9,429 bases of DNA, taken from positions 1 to 9,429 of the forward strand of contig CALFJB010000090.1 of assembly GCA_937877565.1 (NCBI GenBank). Reading direction: 5' to 3'. Under the pieces are notes generated by a model. The model had not been told where the DNA came from, did no database searches, and saw nothing but the letters and a program-made list of their open reading frames with translations. The stretch comes from an uncultured Selenomonadales bacterium. GTDB lineage: Bacteria > Bacillota > Negativicutes > Selenomonadales > Selenomonadaceae. Made by a program: the position numbers and the translations under genes. Each line of letters starts with the position of its first letter. The first letter of the stretch is position 1. Shown piece after piece: positions 1 to 5,864 of this stretch.

Positions 1-26
1 AGTTCAGACGTGTGCTCTTCCGATCT
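1..26 (+). other. Illumina TruSeq adapter remnant (not genomic)
   Basis: The first 26 bases start AGTTCAGACG and end CTCTTCCGATCT. They match the 3' part of the Illumina TruSeq read-2 adapter as I know it. Read on the minus strand they extend the upstream open frame with the peptide RSEEHTSEL, a familiar artefact of translated adapter. True biological sequence therefore begins at base 27, and any protein prediction crossing this point should be trimmed. Confidence 0.97.
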
Positions 27-845
27 ATGCGGCGCAACTCCTCTGTCAAGCATTTGTTCATAAACTTGCCTTTTCTGCGCGGTAGTTGACTGCATATCTG
101 CTAATTCCGCCATTCCTCTGTTTCGATTTATCGCCATTAACTGTGTCATAGCGTCAAAATTATCATCAGCTCCCATTCCAGTCATATTCCAGCCCATTGC
201 ACCTGCGGCGTTACGAATAACAGTGGCGGAATCTGCGTAAATATTCTGTTTCGCCTTCAAATCATTAATCTGGGCTTGAATATCTTTCTTTTCTTTTTCA
301 TCTTGTGGATTAATTCTATTAAGTACATCTATTTTTTCCTGCACGTCTGCCCAAGCGGTTTTCAACGCATAAATTTGATTTTGCGCTTCATATTCACGCG
401 GTGAAATTGTAGGATATGTAGGAAAATAATCTCTGAAAAGTTTATAATTTGCGTTCGTTTGCTGATTATCTGTTTTTTGTGTTACCGGCAACGTTAATAA
501 GGGTTCAGAATTAGACGTAGACGGCTCATAAATATCCTCATCATTAATAGGTCGTATTATTCCTGTTCCGTGAACTGCATAATGTTCCGGGAAAAAGTTA
601 GAGTTGTTTGAATTTTGAAGATCAGAATTCGTCGACTTAAACCAATCGTTAAAATCAATCTCTTCAAGTTCTCCTGCCCTGCGTTTTGCATAAATTTTGT
701 TGGGTATTGTTTCTAAAGGTTGAGGATTAGGCGCAGGCGGTTCATTAAGCTCTTCCGGATCAAGGTCAAGTATTGCCTGCCCGATTCCACCATAATAATT
801 TGGCAAGCCATTTAAAAGTATCGGGTTAGGATTTTCATTAGCCAT
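27..845 (-). CDS. Hypothetical phage virion-region protein, 3' end missing
   Basis: This open frame of 273 codons runs from ATG at 845 to the adapter junction with no stop, so the C-terminus is lost. The start is secure: AGGAGG lies 8 bases upstream. The N-terminal 50 residues are Pro/Asn/Leu-rich (it begins MANENPNPILLNGLP), residues 70-130 are polar and probably disordered, and residues 150-205 are charged and helical with coiled-coil character. Residues 205-273 are Ala/Met/Gly-rich, including AAGAMGWNMTGMG. I recognise no named domain. It follows the 160 aa gene with 12 bases between stop and start and belongs to the same cluster as the 970 aa helical protein. I infer a minor virion or DNA-ejection component; a scaffold-like role is also possible. 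Confidence 0.8.
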
Positions 846-853
846 AAAAAATT

Positions 854-859
854 CCTCCT
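854..859 (-). promoter_or_regulatory. Ribosome binding site overlapping the upstream TAG stop
   Basis: On the minus strand AGGAGG sits 8 bases before the ATG at 845. Its first two bases belong to the TAG stop (858-860) of the 160 aa gene, giving TAGGAGG. The downstream ATG is in the same frame as that TAG, so the spacing supports translational coupling and would permit an amber read-through fusion. Confidence 0.85.
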
Positions 860-1340
860 AATCAATCAATGAAGAAGTTGCAGACGCAGTATCATTTATA
901 GGATGTTCCTTTTGCCACTCTTCCCACGTCATTCTAAGATTAGGTTTCCATTCTTGACCATTTATAAAAAATTTAGAATCAGGAAAATATGCAGGTATTT
1001 GGCTTGCAAAAATTCCGTTCTTTGAAAGACCTGCTCCGTAGTATCTGGAACCTTCATCAGACCAATTAAGAAATTTATTGATATTTTCATTACGTTTTCG
1101 TTGGTTATAAACGGATTTATCAAAAACATCATTATATCTTTGCGCCGCCCATTTCCCGCCGAGTGTTCCAAGCAATATTCCCAAATTTGCCGCAGGACTT
1201 AAATTTTTCGTCATACTTGCAACCGTATTCATATTTTGATTCTGCAGTACGCCTTCTTGATAACGTTGCGCCAATATCTGTTGAATTTGATTTAATTCTT
1301 GCGGCGTGTACGACCTTAACATATCAAAAGTATCTGCCAT
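858..1340 (-). CDS. Hypothetical virion-region protein with short Gly-rich hydrophobic segment
   Basis: The gene encodes 160 residues, ATG at 1340 to TAG at 858, with AAAGG 11 bases upstream of the start. Residues 1-35 form a Gln-rich helix (PQELNQIQQILAQRY). Residues 48-62 are hydrophobic and Gly-rich (SPAANLGILLGTLGG), too short for a confident membrane helix. The C-terminal third is aromatic and contains MTWEEWQKEHP, reminiscent of MTAEEWENA at the N-terminus of the 195 aa protein at 8193-8780. It lies 18 bases after the 970 aa gene and shares a stop/ribosome-site overlap with the next gene. No family is recognised. Context suggests a small virion or assembly protein accompanying the long helical protein. 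Confidence 0.85.
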   Translation of the reverse strand: MADTFDMLRSYTPQELNQIQQILAQRYQEGVLQNQNMNTVASMTKNLSPAANLGILLGTLGGKWAAQRYNDVFDKSVYNQRKRNENINKFLNWSDEGSRYYGAGLSKNGIFASQIPAYFPDSKFFINGQEWKPNLRMTWEEWQKEHPINDTASATSSLID

Positions 1341-1358
1341 TATTTTTCATGCCTTTCA

Positions 1359-4271
1359 CTAAAATCTGCTGTTAGCCCAACCGCTACTTAACCCGCCGAC
1401 AAATGCCGTAGTTGCAGAACTAAGCAACCCGCTGAAAAAATCTCCGCCCGATTCTCTGGTAGTTGTAGTTTTTGTACCTTGTCCCGCCATAGACACCAAT
1501 ACGCCCGTTGCAGATTGATTCAAGCCAACAGACGCATTCCATAAACGCAACGCAGGATTTTGTGCGCCTTCCTGTGCCGCCGTATCAAGTGCAATTCCTT
1601 GTGCAAGCCGGTTGAAAGCCTCACTCCAAGTGCCGTTCCACGCCGACAACGCGCCCGTACGTGCTTGAAACATTTCAACCATATATTTCAACGCCGCTAT
1701 TTCGTGTACCCATTTTTGCTGATGATAATTTAAAATATCTCCGCTCCACATATGCGCCGCTTGCATAATTTGCGAATATGCCTGTTCGCCTTTCATCATC
1801 GAATCAGAAATGAGGTTGTACGAATTAACCATCGCGTTAATGTCCTGTGCAAGCCAATCATATTTGTTTTTGATAACTTCTTGGTAAATTCTATCCTTCG
1901 CGTTCAGAGTGTTCGTCCAATTTGTGTAGCGATTATTTGAAATGGTAGCCTGTTGCATTGCGGCATTTAAATCATTATTGAAACGAGCATTGTAAAGGTT
2001 AGCTTGATCCGCATAAGTTGTACGCAAATTATTAAATCGGCTGGAGTACATCTGCGCGAGAGTATTTGCGGCTTGAAGTTGGTTATTCAGCTGATAATTG
2101 AAAACGGTTGCTTGATTCATAAGTACTTTGTTGATATTATCGCCGCGCAAGGTTTGAGTTTGCATTAAAGCTTGAGTAGCCGCCAAATAGTTTTGTAGCT
2201 GGTCATCATAAACTTTCAAATCGTCCATCAGCGTGTTAGTACCGTTTTGGTAAACATTTTCTTCCAATGCCGATTCTTGTTGCGTAGCACTAAGGAAATT
2301 TGAAAGTTGGGCGTTATACGTTTGAAGTTTGCCGAGCAATGCCGCGTTGATATTACTGAACTGCCCTTGTTTAATTTGTCCTTGCTGTCCTGCGCCGTTC
2401 AAATAATTTCCTAAAATACCGTCGAAGGCAACTTTCATATCGTTCAACGCCGATTCAATATTTTTCCAACGAATGTCAGCTAACTGCGCGATGGTTTGAA
2501 TATTTTGCTGATATTGCCGCGCAACTTCATCTGCCGTATTTTTTTCAATGTCGTAAATTGCTTGATTCGTAACCGATGAATTTAAAATTCCGCGTTTAGC
2601 GTGGTCATTAATAATTTTGCCAACAGAATTGTCAATGGCAAGTTTAATTGATTCTTGCATATTTTCTTGCCAATCGTCGGTAACCTTGCCGCGTTCAACG
2701 TAGCCGATAACTTTGTTTGACGCGTGAGCGGCGGGAAGATAATGCGGAATAATTTCTTCATAATTATCTTTGTGCTCAGTGAGATAATTTTTAATGCCGT
2801 CGTCAATGCCGTCCAAATCGGAATTTATAGAATCAGCTGCGTCCGAAAATAATGAAGGCAAAGGATCTAAATCGTAATAATTAATTTCTCTTTTCGGCTC
2901 TATGTCTTCAATATATCCTGTCAGCGTCGCATTGGCGCTTTTCGTCACATTTTCATAAGCCGCAGGAATACTTTCAAGATTGGAGTAATTTTTATCGCGT
3001 GCTATTTCTACGTCATCAAGAAAATATTCAAGGGTTTCAACCGCGTTTTTAGTTACATTTTCATAAGCGGCAGGAATGCTTTCAAGGTTGGAGTAATTTT
3101 TATCTCGTGCTACTTCCACTTCGTCAAGAAAAGATTCAAGGGTTTCAACTGCGTTTTTCGTTACATTTTCATAAGCGGCAGGTAAACTTTCTAAGTTGGA
3201 GTAATTTTTATCGCGTGCTACTTCTACTTCGTCAAGAAAATTTTCAAGAGTATTATTTGCGTCGGAAATTATAATTTTAAAATCGTCCGCAATTCCGTTT
3301 AACGTGTCATAATTTAAAATTTTAACCGGCTCAATGTCACCAATGTAACTAACCAGAGTAACTCTTACGTCACTTTCAACCTTGTCAAGTTTCGTCGGCA
3401 AAGTGTCTAAATCATCGTAATTGGCGTCGCGAACTCTTTTCAAATCATCTGCCGCGTCTGCTGATAACGAATCTACAATATCGCTCGTAACCGTAAACTT
3501 CGGTATCAGTTCGTCCAAATCGGTATAATTAGTTTTGGCGTGTGTAGTTACCGTACTTTCTCTGCCGTTAAAATCTGAATTGACAGAAACGGCGGCATCT
3601 TCGATCACGGCAGGTAATTCATTCGACGCATTTATAAAAATTTGGTCAGCTAATCCTACTTTTTTGCTTGCTACCTCAAGTTCATCAGCATTCAACGTGG
3701 CAGTATCTTCAAAAGTTACACCCTTTACCGTGCTTATCAACTTGCTATAGTTGTTCATTTCTTGTTCAAAGCCAACTTGAAAATTGTTTATGACGTCGTG
3801 AAAATGTTGATTTACGCCATTTACAACTGTCCGCAACGTTTCGCCAATTTCATTCATACCATTATCGGCGTTGTCGTAGAGAATATGAGCGGAAAAATCC
3901 CAAAATCCAACCCAACGCCTTTTCGTTCCATTTGCGTCTGTGTAACTTTCAGAATCCCAAGAATTTATTAAAGCGTCTGAAAAAGCCGTATTAGCCGTCG
4001 CAAAAACGTCGCTGTGGTTGTCAAGTTCAGTCAAGTATGTTGAAATCCATTCAGCACCCGAATAAAGTGCCGCGTAAGCATCGTTGTAACGCGTGTGCGC
4101 CTGATTTAAATGTTCAGCAAAATCCAAAGGTTGTTCGCCAATAGATCCAAGCAGAAGAGTTTTCGCCGCCGTATTAAGGTCTTTAGCATTAGGCATTATC
4201 TCTTCGACAAATCCCGCTTGTAATTCTTGAAGTTTTAATTCATATTCTGTAATTTGTTTTTCCGTGAACAA
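1359..4271 (-). CDS. Long helical repeat protein, candidate tape-measure or DNA-ejection (internal virion) protein
   Basis: The frame gives 970 residues from a TTG at 4271 to TAG at 1359, immediately followed by in-frame TGA. Residues 1-247 are mixed helical with several Trp. Residues 248-499 hold seven repeats of exactly 36 residues, each starting NY followed by a Leu and usually a Pro. Residues 500-610 include AKRGILNSSVTNQA. Residues 616-831 form a second, Gln/Asn-rich block, again with 36-residue spacing (FDGILGNYL at 616, YNAQLSNFL at 652, YDDQLQNYL at 688). Residues 941-966 are Gly/Ala-rich and amphipathic. Size, near-absence of Cys and long helical repeats fit a tape-measure or internal virion protein; no database domain is asserted. 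The start is uncertain: a TAA lies just upstream in frame, the TTG is inside the endonuclease gene, no ribosome site is visible, and the first in-frame ATG is codon 26 (4196). Confidence 0.85.
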   Translation of the reverse strand: MFTEKQITEYELKLQELQAGFVEEIMPNAKDLNTAAKTLLLGSIGEQPLDFAEHLNQAHTRYNDAYAALYSGAEWISTYLTELDNHSDVFATANTAFSDALINSWDSESYTDANGTKRRWVGFWDFSAHILYDNADNGMNEIGETLRTVVNGVNQHFHDVINNFQVGFEQEMNNYSKLISTVKGVTFEDTATLNADELEVASKKVGLADQIFINASNELPAVIEDAAVSVNSDFNGRESTVTTHAKTNYTDLDELIPKFTVTSDIVDSLSADAADDLKRVRDANYDDLDTLPTKLDKVESDVRVTLVSYIGDIEPVKILNYDTLNGIADDFKIIISDANNTLENFLDEVEVARDKNYSNLESLPAAYENVTKNAVETLESFLDEVEVARDKNYSNLESIPAAYENVTKNAVETLEYFLDDVEIARDKNYSNLESIPAAYENVTKSANATLTGYIEDIEPKREINYYDLDPLPSLFSDAADSINSDLDGIDDGIKNYLTEHKDNYEEIIPHYLPAAHASNKVIGYVERGKVTDDWQENMQESIKLAIDNSVGKIINDHAKRGILNSSVTNQAIYDIEKNTADEVARQYQQNIQTIAQLADIRWKNIESALNDMKVAFDGILGNYLNGAGQQGQIKQGQFSNINAALLGKLQTYNAQLSNFLSATQQESALEENVYQNGTNTLMDDLKVYDDQLQNYLAATQALMQTQTLRGDNINKVLMNQATVFNYQLNNQLQAANTLAQMYSSRFNNLRTTYADQANLYNARFNNDLNAAMQQATISNNRYTNWTNTLNAKDRIYQEVIKNKYDWLAQDINAMVNSYNLISDSMMKGEQAYSQIMQAAHMWSGDILNYHQQKWVHEIAALKYMVEMFQARTGALSAWNGTWSEAFNRLAQGIALDTAAQEGAQNPALRLWNASVGLNQSATGVLVSMAGQGTKTTTTRESGGDFFSGLLSSATTAFVGGLSSGWANSRF
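1779..2426 (-). repeat. Second 36-residue (18-residue sub-period) protein repeat block
   Basis: Within the 970 aa protein, residues 616-831 contain aromatic anchors at 616, 652, 688, 724, 760 and 796, spaced exactly 36 residues apart, with a shared pattern of aromatic, polar pair, Gln/Arg, Leu/Phe, x, Asn. A finer 18-residue period shows at 742 (YSSRFNN), 760 (YNARFNN) and 778 (SNNRYTN). The DNA is diverged, so this is an old protein-level repeat. Eighteen residues equal five helical turns, consistent with one continuous helical rod or regular helical pairs. Confidence 0.75.
2775..3530 (-). repeat. Seven tandem 36-residue protein repeats (NYxxL..P type)
   Basis: Residues 248-499 of the 970 aa protein hold seven units starting at N248, N284, N320, N356, N392, N428 and N464, all exactly 36 apart. 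The consensus is Asn-Tyr-x-[DNT]-Leu-x-x-[LI]-Pro, then a helix ending in [FY][LI]x[DE][VI]E.. and often RDK or REI. A weaker eighth start (NYEE at 503) is 39 residues on. Outer units are strongly diverged and the central three are nearly identical. Confidence 0.85.
2938..3261 (-). repeat. Three near-identical 108-bp direct tandem repeats
   Basis: Units at 2938-3045, 3046-3153 and 3154-3261 are each 108 bases (36 codons) and share long identical stretches, for example ttggagtaatttttat. They encode repeats close to NYSNLESIPAAYENVTKNAV. The high DNA identity compared with diverged flanking units indicates recent in-frame duplication by unequal recombination or slippage. Copy number here could also be mis-assembled from short reads. 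Confidence 0.9.
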
Positions 4272-5046
4272 TAGACTGAATTGTTGTTGGACTTACTTCA
4301 AAAAATCTTGCGAGAGCGTAACAACCAAAATTTTTATCACGCGGTTTATATACTTTTTTAATAAATGCGGCTTGCTCATTCGTAAAACTGGCGTTTCCAT
4401 TATCTGCACCTTTAAGACCTTTAGGCGGTTTTCTTAATCCTTCTTGATAAGCGTGAATTATATTTTCACTTGCTGTTGCCCATTCAAGATTCCAAACACA
4501 ATTATTTTTTTTATTTCCGTCTTTATGATTTACTTGAGGTTTATTTTCAGGATTCGGCAAAAAAGTCTGCGCTACAAGTCTATGAAAAAATATCCTTACG
4601 CTTTTTTCCTGATATTTTAACCAACACGATGTGTAACCAATTTTCGTGTTGTTAGGATAAAGAATTTTTTCAAGCCCTTTGTGAAAACTTTTCAATCTAC
4701 TATAATTGCTGATTTGATAAATACCTAAAAAAGTTTCGACGTCTCGCCAAATTTCGTGCGGCAAATCTTGAACGCAAAGCCAAACTGCAGGATTTTTTCT
4801 TAAAATGTTTACAACTGCGTTTAATTCATCAATAAAATTTTTTTCGTCTTCAGTGTAAGTTAGCGGCAACGAAGGCAAGCTTGCCAAATAATTTTTCGCG
4901 GCAAGCGTTTTTTCGTCAATCCCCAAATATTTCAATTCTGTCATTGCGTCATCAAGTTCCGCCAAAATAATTACTGTCGCAATTTTAATTTCATCATCAG
5001 GAAAATTGAGCAAATAATTTTTTGCGCTGTCTTTCGTCCAAATCAT
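4240..5046 (-). CDS. NUMOD4/HNH homing endonuclease with C-terminal helix-turn-helix
   Basis: The protein is 268 residues from ATG at 5046, with AAAGGA 9 bases upstream; an upstream TTG at 5073 is less likely. Residues 97-121 (EIWRDVETFLGIYQISNYSR) match the NUMOD4 DNA-binding module. Residues 155-203 match an HNH_3 nuclease: HRLVAQTFLPNPENKP, then QVNHKDGNKKNN with H174, D176 and N178, then NLEWAT and ENIIHAYQEG. Residues 222-266 form a DNA-binding helix-turn-helix ending VSPTTIQSIVHGKTNY, as in intron-type endonucleases. Residues 1-95 are an unassigned helical region with an internal duplication (AKNYL at 8 and 50). Such enzymes cleave an allele lacking the gene and spread by repair copying. 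Its last 32 bases overlap the start of the 970 aa gene. No intron is evident, so I call it free-standing. Confidence 0.9.
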   Translation of the reverse strand: MIWTKDSAKNYLLNFPDDEIKIATVIILAELDDAMTELKYLGIDEKTLAAKNYLASLPSLPLTYTEDEKNFIDELNAVVNILRKNPAVWLCVQDLPHEIWRDVETFLGIYQISNYSRLKSFHKGLEKILYPNNTKIGYTSCWLKYQEKSVRIFFHRLVAQTFLPNPENKPQVNHKDGNKKNNCVWNLEWATASENIIHAYQEGLRKPPKGLKGADNGNASFTNEQAAFIKKVYKPRDKNFGCYALARFFEVSPTTIQSIVHGKTNYRI

Positions 5047-5052
5047 AAAAAC

Positions 5053-5168
5053 CGTTCCTTTCGCGTTTGACAAAACACGTTGGAACGTTTAGAATTGAAA
5101 ATGGTTAAACGCCCCGACGTGTTAGTTTTAGTTTCAACGCTTAAATCCTAACATTTTCGAGGCGTTTA
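5053..5168 (-). promoter_or_regulatory. Structured leader upstream of the homing endonuclease, candidate RBS-sequestering RNA
   Basis: On the minus-strand transcript TAAACGCC (5168-5161) can pair with GGCGTTTA (5113-5106), enclosing TGTTAG (5153-5148) with CTAACA (5125-5120). Downstream, CGTTCC (5087-5082) can pair with GGAACG (5058-5053), which contains the GGA of the endonuclease ribosome site. A competing 7-bp pairing, AACACGT (plus strand 5074-5080) with ACGTGTT (5117-5123), is incompatible with the inner stem. Hairpins hiding endonuclease ribosome sites are known in T4-like phages (I-TevI). The function here is inferred from pairing only. Confidence 0.45.
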
Positions 5169-5173
5169 GTCAA
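5145..5173 (-). promoter_or_regulatory. Candidate sigma70-type promoter for the endonuclease
   Basis: The minus strand carries TTGACT (5173-5168, five of six to TTGACA) and TAGGAT (5150-5145, four of six to TATAAT) separated by exactly 17 bases. It sits just after the stop of the 43 aa gene and upstream of the structured leader. It would let the endonuclease and following genes be transcribed separately from the fibre genes. The weak -10 makes this a candidate only. Confidence 0.4.
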
Positions 5174-5177
5174 TTTT

Positions 5178-5309
5178 TTATACAAATTTTTCTGTTGCGT
5201 CTCCCGATACAAAAATTTTTCGCGGTGTTTCATAATCTTCTTTCGTTACAAAAATTTTTGCAAGTTCGATTTTCAATTTTTCTAATTCATCTTCCGTCAC
5301 TTTAATCAT
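5178..5309 (-). CDS. Small charged hypothetical protein (40-43 aa) after the fibre genes
   Basis: ATG at 5309 overlaps the end of the 182 aa gene (ATGATTAA), giving 43 residues; a GTG at 5300 would give 40 residues and has GGAG 9 bases upstream, the better ribosome spacing. The frame opens further upstream to 5435, but that part lies wholly inside the 182 aa gene and looks like its shadow. The protein is a charged helix (TEDELEKLKIELAKIF) followed by RKIFVSGDATEKF, which echoes the RKI..SGD start of the fibre repeats in both preceding genes. It could be a small accessory protein or a leftover fragment of a fibre gene. A second in-frame TAA follows the stop closely. Confidence 0.55.
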   Translation of the reverse strand: MIKVTEDELEKLKIELAKIFVTKEDYETPRKIFVSGDATEKFV

Positions 5310-5850
5310 CTCCGAACAAAGCGTTAATGTCATCTTCCGTCGCCAAATTTCCGCTACTTGTATCTGAATCTGCACCGCTTGGCGAAATTTCTGTATCATC
5401 GCCAAACAAATTTGTAATGTCATCTTCGCTTGCAAAATTTTCGCCTATCGTTTCGTTCAACGTCTCTTTCGTAGCGTAGATTATTTTTTCAAGATAATTC
5501 AACTTTTTATAAATTTCACTTTTCAAAACATAATCTTCCAATTCACTTTTCTTCGCGTAAGTTTTTGAAATGTCATTACCCTTGCTGTCCTTATATGCGC
5601 GGTCTGCAACTTTCACTGTTGCCTTAAGTGTCACGTCTTCCGATCCGTCGAATAAAACTGCTCCGTTTAAATCTCCGCTCAAAGTTATCTTTCTTACGTT
5701 TTCCAATTTCAACGCCGATTTTGCTACTTCTTTATGGATAACAATTTCTTCCGTCGGTTTAGGAAGTGGAAACAATTCTTTCGGCGGCAATGGATTTATC
5801 ACAATCGTGTAAACAGGTATGTCCGAATATTTTTTCTCAAAATTTTTCAT
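5302..5850 (-). CDS. Second tail-fibre-like protein with FDGS module
   Basis: The gene encodes 182 residues, ATG at 5850 to TAA at 5302, with AGGAGG 8 bases upstream. Residues 1-40 are a Pro-rich leader (NPLPPKELFPLPKP). Residues 47-79 repeat the module seen three times in the preceding protein: RKITLSGDLNG, then FDGSEDVTLKATV. Residues 82-105 (ADRAYKDSKGNDI, TYAKKSEL) resemble a stretch common in phage tail fibres. A helix follows, then two acidic repeats, SEDDITNLFGDD (141-152) and TEDDINALFGDD (171-182), separated by a Ser/Gly/Asp linker. The C-terminal tag resembles the SDEEIDAMF end of the 771 aa protein. I infer a short fibre or fibre-tip partner in the adsorption apparatus. Confidence 0.85.
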   Translation of the reverse strand: MKNFEKKYSDIPVYTIVINPLPPKELFPLPKPTEEIVIHKEVAKSALKLENVRKITLSGDLNGAVLFDGSEDVTLKATVKVADRAYKDSKGNDISKTYAKKSELEDYVLKSEIYKKLNYLEKIIYATKETLNETIGENFASEDDITNLFGDDTEISPSGADSDTSSGNLATEDDINALFGDD

Positions 5851-5857
5851 TGTAAAG

Positions 5858-5864
5858 CCCTCCT
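5858..5864 (-). promoter_or_regulatory. Ribosome binding site overlapping the TAG stop of the fibre gene
   Basis: AGGAGGG on the minus strand lies 8 bases before the ATG at 5850 and begins inside the TAG stop (5863-5865) of the 771 aa gene. Stop, spacer and in-frame start have the same geometry as the junction at 845-860. Confidence 0.85.

Noticed and set aside
1163..1375. Short plus-strand frames opposite the 160 and 970 aa genes
   Set aside because: They have no ribosome sites or recognisable sequence and mirror strongly supported minus-strand genes.
2938..3261. CRISPR array
   Set aside because: Repeats are contiguous 108-bp units with no unique spacers, and they encode an in-frame protein repeat.
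4240..5177. Group I intron carrying the endonuclease
   Set aside because: The flanking sequences do not form two halves of one interrupted gene, and I could not find P/Q/R/S core elements. A free-standing gene fits better.
5310..5435. N-terminal extension of the small gene at 5178-5309
   Set aside because: This part is a second frame within the 182 aa gene, with Met/Gln-rich sequence typical of a shadow; a start near 5309-5300 fits the ribosome signal.
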